Shown: in pieces, positions 42,971-51,732 of the stretch
Layout: every line of letters begins with the position of its first letter
Numbering within the stretch: the stretch's first letter is position 1
Source: JAXGMQ01 sp964613055
Lineage (GTDB): Bacteria > Caldisericota > Caldisericia > JAAYUI01
DNA: 64,000 bases
Reading direction: 5' to 3'
Assembly (NCBI GenBank): GCA_964613055.1
Contig: CAZTGD010000006.1
Location: 1 to 64,000 of the forward strand
Notes under the pieces: generated by a model
Database searches by the model: none
Told to the model about the DNA's origin: nothing
What the model saw: the letters and a program-made list of their open reading frames with translations, nothing else
Translations under genes and position numbers: made by a program

Positions 42971-43447
42971 ATGAGAATTCTTCTAGTTTATGCACTTTGT
43001 TTCTTCGCTTTGCTGATATCATGTGACATTCAAACAGATTTAAAGCGGGTTGATCTAGATTTCTTCTCTTTTATTTCTCCTGCATCGTTGAATATGGTTG
43101 CTAGTGGTGAGGGTGTCTGTCGTTTTGCAGGGAACATTGGCAGTATAGATCTTTCCTGGTCCTTTGACCAGTTCTCAAGGAAAAACATGCCTGCAAGGGA
43201 ATCAGGAAGAAAACAACCGGGTGAGGAGATAATAGAATCCACCAAGGCTACGCTTGGTGACAGGCACATCTGGTGGAACAAAACCCGCATTAACAATATA
43301 ATAACTGTTAGAATGACAATCCCACTCGACTCAGGCTATCTCAAAGCTGAGGGAGTTGCAACTGAAGACAACATTGAACAGATTGAAAGATCTTTAAGGA
43401 GTTTAGTAATAAATGATGAGAATTACTTCATTGATAATTTCGATTAG
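42971..43447 (+). CDS. Small lipoprotein of the PsbP/DcrB-like family
   Basis: 158 residues from ATG 42971, lipobox LISC with Cys18. The open frame begins at TTG 42935, but the signal peptide MRILLVYALCFFALLISCD fits the ATG. The single module starts LDFFSFISPASLNMVASGEG and ends with ERSLRSLVINDENYFIDNFD, the same closing motif as in the 25883 and 43413 proteins. KRSxR-type middle strands are polar. It overlaps the next gene by 35 bases, tight coupling. Function unknown. Confidence 0.7.
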   Translation: MRILLVYALCFFALLISCDIQTDLKRVDLDFFSFISPASLNMVASGEGVCRFAGNIGSIDLSWSFDQFSRKNMPARESGRKQPGEEIIESTKATLGDRHIWWNKTRINNIITVRMTIPLDSGYLKAEGVATEDNIEQIERSLRSLVINDENYFIDNFD

Positions 43448-44018
43448 CCTTATCCTCATTTCCTTAGGTGTTATTACAGGATGTGATAGCTCCGAAGGCA
43501 GATTCAGGTATGAAGGTCCATTCTACTCTCTGGAAATGAGTGACAGTTGGCATATGCACGACTTTGGTGGTGATAACCTGAAGATACACGGATACTACAG
43601 GTGTGTCACGTTCAGCAAGAGACCCATTCAGCTTCGGGAACTGTCTGAGATAAACCAACTGGAATATGCAATCACATGCGCGAGTATATTTGATTCAACA
43701 CTCACCCAGGGGGATTTCGAAGCCATTGAGATACCCTCGCAGATAGCTGGCATAACAATTGTCGAGAAGAAGCAAATAGAGATAGACGGGGTACCCGCCC
43801 GGTGGCTCGAGTGCGAAACCACATTTGAAGGTAAACAGAACGCGTCTGTTCTTCTGGATGTACCACTGAACAATGGATACATTCAGATTGATTTCTTCGG
43901 ACCCAAGGGTGATGAGAGCCTGCAAACAGAGGCAAGGCGTATCGTTAGGTCACTTACAATATCCAATCCAGATTATTTTATTGAGAATACTCAAAAGGAA
44001 ACATGGAGGACGGAATGA
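43413..44018 (+). CDS. Small lipoprotein of the PsbP/DcrB-like family
   Basis: 201 residues, lipobox ITGC with Cys24. The module begins YEGPFYSLEMSDSWHMHDFG and ends EARRIVRSLTISNPDYFIEN. The ribosome binding site AAGGAG lies 11 bases before the first ATG, inside the previous gene. It overlaps the next gene (44015) by four bases. Its neighbours are another lipoprotein of the same family and a kinase-like protein, unlike the 20-28 kb cluster where only lipoproteins are found. Confidence 0.75.
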   Translation: MMRITSLIISISLILISLGVITGCDSSEGRFRYEGPFYSLEMSDSWHMHDFGGDNLKIHGYYRCVTFSKRPIQLRELSEINQLEYAITCASIFDSTLTQGDFEAIEIPSQIAGITIVEKKQIEIDGVPARWLECETTFEGKQNASVLLDVPLNNGYIQIDFFGPKGDESLQTEARRIVRSLTISNPDYFIENTQKETWRTE

Positions 44019-44971
44019 TGAATCTATTAATTGCATACCCAACAGACGATGAAATGAGAGTCGGTTTTTCCGAAAACAATGACAGCAAACCTGCTTTTCT
44101 CTCTATTGGCTATCCTACATCTCATGAGGACTTTGAAAATGCAATCAAAGAGGCTTTCAGCGAGATGGGCAATCCAGTATTTGATATTGGTGTGGCATGT
44201 TACGGCATGACTCAAAAGACCGACAAACCTTCTATCGAGTTGACATCCGATGTTATTAAGTCGCTTTCAGCCTGTGAGTATGGAATGGACCCTTCCAATA
44301 TGACCAGTGTTCTCATCCATGCCCTTAACCCCAACAAGGCAATACTCGCCTATCCACTAACATATGATTGCCTGTCACCGATTGCTAGACTGTCTGGTAT
44401 TCCTGAGATTGAAAGGCGCATGGTTGCCAGAACCATGGACCACCTGATGGCGGGAGAAGGCAAAAAGACATTGACCGTATATCTCTCGCAAGGTGAAATG
44501 TCTGTATGCGCTCAGGATAAGGGCAAGGTTATTGATATCACAAACTCCTATGATGGAGAGGGCCCGATGACTCCAACCAGGTCTGGTTTCTTCCAGCAGA
44601 AGTGCGTCTATTCCATGGCATTTTCCGGGAAGTACAGCAGAGAAGAGCTCCTCGATAAGATAAGAGTCAGAGGTGGTCTGCTTGCTTATCTGGGTACATC
44701 AGACCTAGATGAAGTATATGGGATGATTGATGGTGATGATGAGAAAGCAAAGCTCATCTATGATGCGATGTTATACACCTTGTTCAAGGAGATCGGAAGC
44801 AAATCAGCTTGGTTGTGTGGTGATTTTGAGAGTATAATCCTGACTGGACCTCTTTCTGACAATAAGAGACTTGTTGATGATATTAAGGCTGGCATCACGA
44901 AACTTGGTAACGTTTCTGTCAATAATGATCTCTGTGTGGCAACATTTCTTAGAAGCCAGGGGATAATTTAA
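44015..44971 (+). CDS. Butyrate-kinase-like protein lacking the N-terminal motif
   Basis: About 318 residues. The C-terminal half is clearly of the butyrate/acetate kinase (ASKHA) family: DGEGPMTPTRSGFFQQKCVY, FSGKYSREELLDKIRVRGGL, LAYLGTSDLDEVYGMIDGDD, EKAKLIYDAMLYTLFKEIGS and SIILTGPLSDNKRLVDDI. The N-terminal phosphate-1 loop of these kinases (V-I-N-P-G-S-T-S-T-K) is not there; the protein starts MMNLLIAYPTDDEMRVGFSE, about 35 residues shorter than Buk. The catalytic Asn and Arg/His positions are hard to find. It may be a non-kinase descendant. GGAGG lies before ATG 44015. Four bases separate it from a P-loop gene. Acyl-phosphate chemistry is unproven. Confidence 0.7.
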   Translation: MMNLLIAYPTDDEMRVGFSENNDSKPAFLSIGYPTSHEDFENAIKEAFSEMGNPVFDIGVACYGMTQKTDKPSIELTSDVIKSLSACEYGMDPSNMTSVLIHALNPNKAILAYPLTYDCLSPIARLSGIPEIERRMVARTMDHLMAGEGKKTLTVYLSQGEMSVCAQDKGKVIDITNSYDGEGPMTPTRSGFFQQKCVYSMAFSGKYSREELLDKIRVRGGLLAYLGTSDLDEVYGMIDGDDEKAKLIYDAMLYTLFKEIGSKSAWLCGDFESIILTGPLSDNKRLVDDIKAGITKLGNVSVNNDLCVATFLRSQGII

Positions 44972-44974
44972 TCA

Positions 44975-45682
44975 ATGAAAGAACCGAGAATAACCATCTT
45001 TGCAGGTCCGGTTGGCGCTGGTAAAACAGAGATTTCAATCAATTACGCTTTAAAGCTGAAACAGTTTGGAACAGAGGTAGCACTCATAGACTACGATGTC
45101 GTAAAACCTTACATCCGAGTCAGAGATGCCGCTGGTATTCTGTCGGAAAATGGTCTGACAGTGCTGATGCCTGATGGGAAGGTCGCCTTTGCTGATATGC
45201 CCATTGTACCTCAAAAGATTTATCAATGGATTGCTGATGATTCCAGACATCTTGTTATGGATGTTGGTGGAGACAAGCAGGGATCAACAGCGTTGGGTCA
45301 GATAATGCCAAGGCTTTCAGAGGATGAATATGAATTCTGTCTTGTCATAAACCCATACAGACCATTCACCAATTCCATTGCCGGCATAAAGCGTTTGGCA
45401 GAAGAGGTCTCTCTAGGCGCGCGCACCAAATTTGACTCTATCGTTGGCAATCCTCATGTAAAGGAAATGACTACAATCAAGGACTTTATGGACGGTCTCA
45501 GGCTCATCCGAGAGGCTTCAGCTGAGATGAATCTCCCAATCAAGTTCATAGGTGTATCCGAGGGTCTGTATCCACAGGTTAAGGTGGACAGTGTCGATGA
45601 GGAGCTACTGCCCATGCAGATGTTTGTTACATATCCATGGCAGGACAGATGTGAGTGTGTCAATTGGATATACAAGGGGTAG
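44975..45682 (+). CDS. P-loop ATPase next to the butyrate-kinase-like gene
   Basis: 235 residues. The Walker A FAGPVGAGKTEISINYALKL begins at about residue 6. The Asp-rich DYDVVKPYIRVRDAA is the switch-like segment, and VMDVGGDKQGSTALGQIM looks like a Walker B with a GGDxxG switch. LVINPYRPFTNSIAGIKRLA and SIVGNPHVKEMTTI follow. The layout is SIMIBI-class (MinD/CooC/NifH-like) without ferredoxin motifs. The gene pair with a butyrate kinase-like protein also occurs in acidogenic clostridia as far as I recall, which I cannot check. It starts three bases after the previous stop. Substrate unknown; an activation or metal-insertion ATPase is possible. Confidence 0.7.
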   Translation: MKEPRITIFAGPVGAGKTEISINYALKLKQFGTEVALIDYDVVKPYIRVRDAAGILSENGLTVLMPDGKVAFADMPIVPQKIYQWIADDSRHLVMDVGGDKQGSTALGQIMPRLSEDEYEFCLVINPYRPFTNSIAGIKRLAEEVSLGARTKFDSIVGNPHVKEMTTIKDFMDGLRLIREASAEMNLPIKFIGVSEGLYPQVKVDSVDEELLPMQMFVTYPWQDRCECVNWIYKG

Positions 45683-45726
45683 CTATCTTGTTTCTATCGA
45701 TATAGATATGTATTAGGAGGTTCTGT

Positions 45727-46185
45727 ATGAATAGGGTAATTGTGTCAATCATACTAGTGACAATTCTTGCAACACTTTTCCTATCTGTATCATGTGGGTG
45801 TAATTTGAAAGATGATGATATCAATTCCGACTTAGAAGTATTTGCTGAGAAAAGATTGAATCATTTATTAAAAGGTTTCCGTACCGCAGGTTGGAAACTG
45901 GGTGAAGATATTACAAAAGAGATAGCAATCGATGGTATGTGTAACATGATTAACAGTTTTTGTGATATCTTTGGATCGGATTCACATAAGAGTGGGTGTT
46001 ACAAGCCAATATTTGATGACTGGATACAGTATAAATTATATGAAATCTATATATTAGATGATCGTAGTAGCAGTGATGACATAGGTTTGGAGAGGCTTAG
46101 AAGTAGACATCCTGAATTGTATGACAGCGATAGCTGTAATGACTGGGAAAGGCTTTTAATACATGAAAGCAAGAAAAAATACTAA
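45727..46185 (+). CDS. Lipoprotein, unknown family
   Basis: 152 residues, signal MNRVIVSIILVTILATLFLS then lipobox SVSC (Cys23), followed by GC. The mature part is polar and helical with several cysteines (KEIAIDGMCNMINSFCDIFG, SHKSGCYKPIFDDW, DSCNDWERLLIHESK). This does not match the PsbP/DcrB-like family. Good ribosome binding site AGGAGG seven bases before ATG. Codon use is more AT-rich than upstream. At its end a run of six A bases could allow a shift into a proline-rich frame (46163-46282); see findings. Confidence 0.65.
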   Translation: MNRVIVSIILVTILATLFLSVSCGCNLKDDDINSDLEVFAEKRLNHLLKGFRTAGWKLGEDITKEIAIDGMCNMINSFCDIFGSDSHKSGCYKPIFDDWIQYKLYEIYILDDRSSSDDIGLERLRSRHPELYDSDSCNDWERLLIHESKKKY

Positions 46186-46343
46186 TATTTTCAGAGACAT
46201 TATCCCAGTACCTTTGCCAATACCAGAACCATACCCACCAGCACAGATTCCACCATGGACGAGACAAGTAGTTACAAGCTAAATTCTGGACATATCAGGG
46301 TGGTTTTATTTGGTTGGGTTGTTGCATAGAATACATTTTAATA

Positions 46344-46373
46344 TTGATAAGTATTTAATCTTATTCATAGAAT
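46344..46373 (+). promoter_or_regulatory. Possible promoter of the 46434 lipoprotein
   Basis: TTGATA (46344-46349), an 18-base spacer and TAGAAT (46368-46373), where TAGAATTCTA is a ten-base palindrome. The gene's GGAGG site follows about 50 bases later. Confidence 0.35.
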
Positions 46374-46433
46374 TCTATTATGCTTGAGAAATCAAGCTGG
46401 GAGGATATAATCACCATATGGAGGTAGCAGAAA

Positions 46434-48044
46434 ATGGAGAGAGCAAGAACAACAATAGCAGTTTTAATTGCCCTACTATTAGTATCTGTTGTATTTACAT
46501 GCTGTACAATGTCTGGTGACAATGGTGTGGATACTGAAGATGACCATGTAAGAATAGCCAAATGGGTCACCATTGACGGTGATGATTATGATCCTAATAC
46601 CGATTGTTATGCTCCTTTAATTGATAATGGGGCATCAATTCAGTACGTGTATGTTGATTCCAATGGCACAATAAATGCGATGGTGAATATTGGTCATACA
46701 GTTTTTGTAAGAAGGGTGGGTAACGATTGGGTGGACATCAAAGGCACACCGTTGGATAAAATAATGGAAAGTACAGAATATGATATACTCAAACATCAAT
46801 CACCTCCCTTTTTAAATTGTCATGCCGATCAATTAAAGATTGATAGTAATGGTTATCCCCATATTCTATCTCAGTACCTTTTGCTAAACGGTGAATCGTA
46901 TTATTCTAGGGGGTATGTTAAATCTAACGGTTCAGACCTGTTATATATGAAATGGAATGGTACTGATTGGGTCAATATTTACGGAGAGAAGATATATAAT
47001 AATAATATAACAATTTCAAGACTACATGTAGGCGACGGTAATGGTTATTGCGAAGTGTGTCGAATGCAACTAGACAGCGAAGATCGACCACATATATACT
47101 GGGAAAGAAAACGTGATATTGAAAAAGATACTATGGACAAATCTTATTACATTCATTGGGATGGGGACAAATGGCTTACAGCATCTGGTGCAGAATATCA
47201 AGATAATAGAAACGATTCTTTAGTGATAAGTGGTAAAATTAATTATGGTGTGAATGTTGAGTTGTTTTTAGGAATTGATGATTCGCCACATATATTCATG
47301 GTATTGGAAAAATACTATGAAGAGGGTGAAGGCAAGGCAAAAAATATTTACTATACTGATGAATTACCTGTTTGTTATTTACACTATGAGAATGGAGCTT
47401 GGAGGGATATTGATGGCAATATATTCAAACACAGCTGTACAAGTAACCCTATAATTTATGAAACTAGATTATTTTACGGTGATTATTGTTCATTTTACAA
47501 AAGCGATTCAGACAAACCTTTCATCCTTTGGACAGATCAAATATATCGACCGTTTAAGCTTGGATTAGTTCAGGGTTTAGATAATGATTGGGTCACGTTG
47601 AAAAGTGAATTGTGGAATAAGGATGTTGAAAATCATATTTTGGATATATACAAGGGTAAAACAAATGTTCTGTTATATGATTACTTCAAACCAATAATTC
47701 GAGAAGATAATAGAGAAAATATACATATTGCATGGTGCAAAATAACATCTGATACTAATTACGACGAATTATTATCAATTCATTATTTAAGATATAACGG
47801 CGTTGACTGGTTGGATTTTGAAGGAAGAAAGATTAACTTAGATAAAAATATTGATGGAGCAGTAATATCTGAAAAAGATGTAACATGGAATGATGATAAT
47901 GGTCATCACACGTTGGATGTAAAAGATTTTCACCTTTACATTGATAAGGAAAACAAGCCCCATCTTATATGGTTGTTCTCTGATCTAAACAAGTGTAGAT
48001 ATAATAATACCCACAACTACATTAAGGGGATTCCTGTTGAGTGA
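46434..48044 (+). CDS. Lipoprotein with propeller-like repeats
   Basis: 536 residues, lipobox with Cys23 or Cys24 (VFTCC). Repeated phrase W-N/D-G-x-x-W occurs about five times at intervals of 55-75 residues (MKWNGTDWVNIYG, IHWDGDKWLTASG, HYENGAWRDIDG, RYNGVDWLDFEG, RRVGNDWVDIKG), each followed by a D/N-x-x-x-P-H-I-x-W strand such as DSEDRPHIYWERK. These are blades of a beta-propeller, five or six in number. Probably an adhesion or sensing surface protein. GGAGGTAGCAGAAA precedes the ATG. Strongly AT-rich for the window. It resembles the exported proteins at 432 and 20871 in content but not by a repeat that I can align by eye. Confidence 0.75.
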   Translation: MERARTTIAVLIALLLVSVVFTCCTMSGDNGVDTEDDHVRIAKWVTIDGDDYDPNTDCYAPLIDNGASIQYVYVDSNGTINAMVNIGHTVFVRRVGNDWVDIKGTPLDKIMESTEYDILKHQSPPFLNCHADQLKIDSNGYPHILSQYLLLNGESYYSRGYVKSNGSDLLYMKWNGTDWVNIYGEKIYNNNITISRLHVGDGNGYCEVCRMQLDSEDRPHIYWERKRDIEKDTMDKSYYIHWDGDKWLTASGAEYQDNRNDSLVISGKINYGVNVELFLGIDDSPHIFMVLEKYYEEGEGKAKNIYYTDELPVCYLHYENGAWRDIDGNIFKHSCTSNPIIYETRLFYGDYCSFYKSDSDKPFILWTDQIYRPFKLGLVQGLDNDWVTLKSELWNKDVENHILDIYKGKTNVLLYDYFKPIIREDNRENIHIAWCKITSDTNYDELLSIHYLRYNGVDWLDFEGRKINLDKNIDGAVISEKDVTWNDDNGHHTLDVKDFHLYIDKENKPHLIWLFSDLNKCRYNNTHNYIKGIPVE

Positions 48045-48160
48045 GGATTGTGACTTCAGACTCACAGAGAAGAGTATCTTCTCCAACAAGGTACCTTTTA
48101 TCTTCTTTCCCTGCTGGCCTATGTTTTCCCTAATACCACATATCTAAACTATCATAACCT

Positions 48161-48188
48161 TTGACAAACTGTATCCGGTTAGTACACT
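48161..48188 (+). promoter_or_regulatory. Promoter of the 48210 methyltransferase
   Basis: TTGACA (48161-48166), 16 bases, TACACT (48183-48188), followed by an AAAGGAG site at 48196 and ATG at 48210. Confidence 0.45.
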
Positions 48189-48209
48189 CCCCTAGAAAGG
48201 AGTATGGAT

Positions 48210-48971
48210 ATGGACACGGACAATGTCATTAACCTGTATGACGGGGAAACCTATGACGCGAGAGGTTATCACTTTGATGGGGAGCTTGATTTCTGGCAAA
48301 AGATGGCAGATAAATCAGGTAGTTACATCCTCGAACTCTGCTGTGGTTCGGGCAGGCTGGCTATCCCTCTTGCGGTAAAGGGATTCAACCTAACTGGAAT
48401 AGATCTAAACGATTCAATGCTTCACAGAGCTAAGAAGAATGCTGAGGATGCAGATGTATCGATTGACTGGATAAACGGTGACATCAGGAATTTCAATATT
48501 CCAAAAGAATTCGATATGATATTCATTGGTTTTAACTCCATGCTTCACCTACTTGCATATGATGACGTCGATTCAATGCTATCTTGTGTTTACAACCATC
48601 TCCACGCCTTCGGGAGATTTGTGACATCCATCTTCAATCCTTCCTTTGAAATCCTGAGTAGAAATCCAAAGGACAGGTATCCACATGCGATATTCAATGA
48701 CCCAAAGACAGGTGAGAGTATTACGATTGAAGAATCAGTCAATTACGATAAAACCACACAGATAAACCATGTTACCCTCTATTACCAATTTGAGGATGGA
48801 AGCGAAGAAACCAAACCTCTGGACATCCGCATACTCTACCCCAAGGAGATCGAATACATACTAAAGCAAAACGGATTCAGGATTGAAAACAAATACGGGG
48901 GTTATGACATGAGTGAATTCGTGTCTGCATCACCCCTCGACATCATCTCGAGTTTGAAGGAGAGTTACTAG
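48210..48971 (+). CDS. Class I SAM-dependent methyltransferase
   Basis: 253 residues from ATG 48210 (AAAGGAG seven bases upstream; ATG 48204 lies too close). SAM-binding motif I YILELCCGSGRLAIPLAVKG at about 32-50, motif II DLNDSMLHRAKKNAED, motif III SIDWINGDIRNFNIPKEFDM and FIGFNSMLHLLAYDDVDSML. C-terminal strands YYQFEDGSEETKPLDIRILY and KEIEYILKQNGFRIENKYGG. The fold is intact, with the extra beta sheet of a small-molecule or protein-substrate methyltransferase of the Methyltransf_25 type. Substrate unknown. It converges with the next gene, overlapping by four bases at the stops. Confidence 0.85.
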   Translation: MDTDNVINLYDGETYDARGYHFDGELDFWQKMADKSGSYILELCCGSGRLAIPLAVKGFNLTGIDLNDSMLHRAKKNAEDADVSIDWINGDIRNFNIPKEFDMIFIGFNSMLHLLAYDDVDSMLSCVYNHLHAFGRFVTSIFNPSFEILSRNPKDRYPHAIFNDPKTGESITIEESVNYDKTTQINHVTLYYQFEDGSEETKPLDIRILYPKEIEYILKQNGFRIENKYGGYDMSEFVSASPLDIISSLKESY

Positions 48972-49279
48972 TTCGGTCTCTTGTGCATTGTGATCCTGCT
49001 CTTCATTGCAACCTCCAGGGCTGTCCTGTATTGGTCGGTAAAATCAGCCGGACCCAACTGTCTGAGTTCCTCCAGGTGGAAGTCAGTCAGTGTCATGTAC
49101 CCCTCAAGATCACAACCATATTCCTTCGCCAGACTGTCCCTCGTTTTTATCGGTAATATGACCTGATCTGTGAATCCACCGTCCCATTCTCCATTGCAGA
49201 ATTTTACGATATAGGCAAGACCGTCGGACTCTGTGTCTGCAAGCTTCAGGATCTTCTCAGCAACCTCTTCTAGCGTCAT
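48968..49279 (-). CDS. Small unknown protein
   Basis: 103 residues, soluble and acidic: MTLEEVAEKILKLADTESDG, FCNGEWDGGFTDQVILPIKT, KEYGCDLEGYMTLTDFHLEE and ADFTDQYRTALEVAMKSRI. I recognise no family. Strong ribosome binding site AAGGAGGTTATC and a promoter at 49307-49334 support expression. Its stop overlaps the stop of the methyltransferase on the other strand. Confidence 0.7.
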   Translation of the reverse strand: MTLEEVAEKILKLADTESDGLAYIVKFCNGEWDGGFTDQVILPIKTRDSLAKEYGCDLEGYMTLTDFHLEELRQLGPADFTDQYRTALEVAMKSRITMHKRPN

Positions 49280-49306
49280 TGATAACCTCCTTCTCGCTTG
49301 AGTGAT

Positions 49307-49334
49307 ATGATAGTCAAGTGTAGGTCATTTGCAA
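49307..49334 (-). promoter_or_regulatory. Promoter of the 48968 gene
   Basis: Minus strand: -35 TTGCAA (49329-49334), 16 bases, -10 TATCAT (49307-49312). Confidence 0.5.
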
Positions 49335-49486
49335 ATCATCAAAAAATAATTGAATCGGGAAACTGTGACTTACAAAAAAGTACTTAGCTCAAATGGTGAT
49401 TACTTCAATTGGATTTGAACTGATTAGTATTCATTAGACAATTTAGCTAAACACCCAAATAATTACTCATTTTTTACATTACCATC

Positions 49487-51337
49487 TCATTTCACATTAA
49501 AACGCCTGAGTGGTATCTCCCTATCCAGAACATAAAACACACCATTACTCACACATGTAAAGGGCGAATAACAAATGTACTCGGGGGGTGCCAACGGCAT
49601 GTTAAGGGGATATTGATCATGAATTGAGTAGTCTATCGACAGCTCTCCGAAACCACACACGATAATATCATTATTTTTCATTACTCTTAAATCTGATTCT
49701 AAAAGCCACTCTTTCAAGTTGATCGAAGTTGCCGAATCATACACTTCCATGGCAAACCCGACAAATACATCATCTATGCTAACAATTCCTTCGTCAAACC
49801 TTGCTAGCTCGAAGTCAACAAACCTACATCCGCTCATGTTATCGGATCGAACCTTATATTTTGTTGAATAATCACCAACCTGTTTTAAGAAAAACGGCGT
49901 TATAAACACCTTTGAATCGGGCATGTAAACAGCAAAACCTTCACCTTTGATATACTCAATTTTAGATTCAATTGGAACTATAAATGTCAAAGCAAGCCGA
50001 TTCATCTCACCTGTGACCTTGCTTTTGAACCTAATATGAGATAGTTGAATAAGCTTGTTTGCATTGTGGTCACAGAAAACAGGGATATTCAGATGGTTAT
50101 AACCGGAACCCCCGCCAACACTGGGTAATCTTGAAGGGTTATCATTGACTGATATAACCGGCACTAGTTGACAACTACATTGTGTTTTTCTGGATAGATC
50201 AATTACAACCGTCCTGTCCTGGGCACCATAGCTCCTGCCAGTGCTACCGACGGTAAATGATTGATCAAAGTAAGTCTTTCTAATAGCCCATGGATCATCT
50301 GACCACCTGGATTGAAACAGAAATTCTCTATCGATTCGTGACATCAGATCATCCATCCAACTGGGAAAAGTATAATCGAAGTAGCAGGTTGATATATCAC
50401 CTACGCTACCTATCATATCTTTGGTTAATCCTCCCCTGATGTGTCTAACCAGCTCTAAAACTGTGCCACCTGTGCCGGCTATAACATTGTAGCTTCTAGA
50501 GTTCGCCCCACATATCCAATTCTGCTTCCCAACAAAATGAATCATGGCATCTGTCAGAATAAAATCAATCCAGTTCTGTGCAACTTTTCGCATTGTTTCA
50601 TCAGTTGAATATCTTTCGATTGAGTAGAGTGCTTGAAGGTCAACTGCAAGATAGGTTGGAGAGTTGAATTCTGTGATTCCATTCTCCAAAGTCCACTCGA
50701 CAAAGGCATCAAAAGCTATCTTTGCAAAACCCTCCCCGATTCCATTCCCTGAAATCTCTGATGATATTAGAAGATCAGAAACAAACATTAGATGGTAATT
50801 TGTATGAGACAGAGTCGATCTATAATCGGAAAACCATGTTAAAACAAGTCCTTTTGAACAAATTACTATTGACTCCTGCATCAATTCGATTACATCTTCT
50901 TCGAGTCTATCTCTCACATCAAACCATATCTGAAAAACTATCAGTGGGATAAACATGTCCCATTCCAATCCTTCATCTACTGCAACGTACTCAGGGTACC
51001 GCCATGAGCCATAGTAGGGATTGTCAGTATTGCGAACCTGACTGACAAGATACTTGCGCAGGATGGAATTGCCCAGTTCATGATAATTTTCCTTGTTTGA
51101 AGATAACAGGCACAATGCAAACCTGAACTCATCCCTACACGTTGGTATGTTACCCATCTCCCTGAATCTTAACCCTTCAATATCATACAGGTCGCGCGAG
51201 AAAACCTTCTCAATAATGAGATCAGCAACCTGTTGGACATTAAGAAACTCTTCATCAGCCTCAACTACACAAACACAGGAAATCGTGTTAATCGATAATA
51301 AAATGACAATCAAGACAGCTATTAACTTATTAATCAT
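49487..51337 (-). CDS. Exported protein resembling heparinase/alginate-lyase barrels
   Basis: 616 residues with a signal peptide (MINKLIAVLIVILLSINTIS, then C21, possibly lipidated). The first 300 residues are helical: SWRYPEYVAVDEGLEWDMFI, LVLTWFSDYRSTLSHTNYHL, EWTLENGITEFNSPTYLAVD and LQALYSIERYSTDETMRKVA, a layout of an (alpha/alpha) toroid such as heparinase II/III and alginate lyases. The second half is strand-rich (SRLPSVGGGSGYNHLNIPVF; FAVYMPDSKVFITPFFLK). YNVIAGTGG and GSTGRSYGAQDR are notable loops. I cannot identify catalytic Tyr/His/Asn with confidence. It is upstream of the tRNA gene in the opposite direction. A polysaccharide-acting role is inferred and would fit the GH2 enzyme 3 kb away. 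Confidence 0.6.
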   Translation of the reverse strand: MINKLIAVLIVILLSINTISCVCVVEADEEFLNVQQVADLIIEKVFSRDLYDIEGLRFREMGNIPTCRDEFRFALCLLSSNKENYHELGNSILRKYLVSQVRNTDNPYYGSWRYPEYVAVDEGLEWDMFIPLIVFQIWFDVRDRLEEDVIELMQESIVICSKGLVLTWFSDYRSTLSHTNYHLMFVSDLLISSEISGNGIGEGFAKIAFDAFVEWTLENGITEFNSPTYLAVDLQALYSIERYSTDETMRKVAQNWIDFILTDAMIHFVGKQNWICGANSRSYNVIAGTGGTVLELVRHIRGGLTKDMIGSVGDISTCYFDYTFPSWMDDLMSRIDREFLFQSRWSDDPWAIRKTYFDQSFTVGSTGRSYGAQDRTVVIDLSRKTQCSCQLVPVISVNDNPSRLPSVGGGSGYNHLNIPVFCDHNANKLIQLSHIRFKSKVTGEMNRLALTFIVPIESKIEYIKGEGFAVYMPDSKVFITPFFLKQVGDYSTKYKVRSDNMSGCRFVDFELARFDEGIVSIDDVFVGFAMEVYDSATSINLKEWLLESDLRVMKNNDIIVCGFGELSIDYSIHDQYPLNMPLAPPEYICYSPFTCVSNGVFYVLDREIPLRRFNVK

Positions 51338-51394
51338 ATCGATTATGATACATCCCTTGGAGATAAATAACAGACAAGGTAAAACTAATTGGTC

Positions 51395-51422
51395 TTGACG
51401 TCAACCGTTTTCATGGCACAAT
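51395..51422 (+). promoter_or_regulatory. Promoter of the tRNA-Tyr gene
   Basis: TTGACG (51395-51400), 16 bases, CACAAT (51417-51422); expected start of transcription is at about 51429, just ahead of the mature tRNA. Confidence 0.45.
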
Positions 51423-51434
51423 AACCTGCCTGCT

Positions 51435-51520
51435 GGGCAGTTAGCGAAGTGGTCAAACGCGGCAGACTGTAAATCTGTTGACATACGTCTTCGGAGGTTC
51501 GAATCCTTCACTGCCCACCA
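51435..51520 (+). tRNA. tRNA-Tyr (GUA)
   Basis: 86 bases including the encoded CCA. Acceptor stem GGGCAGT / ACTGCCC with discriminator A and CCA at 51518-51520. D stem GCG / CGC, anticodon stem GCAGA / TCTGT with loop CTGTAAA giving anticodon GTA, a long type II variable arm (about 13 bases with TGACATACGTCTTC), and T stem GGAGG / CCTTC around TTCGAAT. All arms pair. No terminator was recognised in the 200 bases that follow, nor any other gene there. Confidence 0.95.
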
Positions 51521-51732
51521 TTACTATTCCAAATGGTTATCTTCCAGTTGTCTTCACTATCTGAAATGAAAATATAGACATATTTTATACATTCTTCAAA
51601 ATTATAACAGCTATGATCTAAGTTTTCCTGGAATCACTGATTATTTTTCTTAACACCAGCCATGAAACTTCATGTGTCATTACTTATTCGAAGCAAGCAG
51701 TAGGCGAATCAAGAGTTTTTATACGACTGGCT

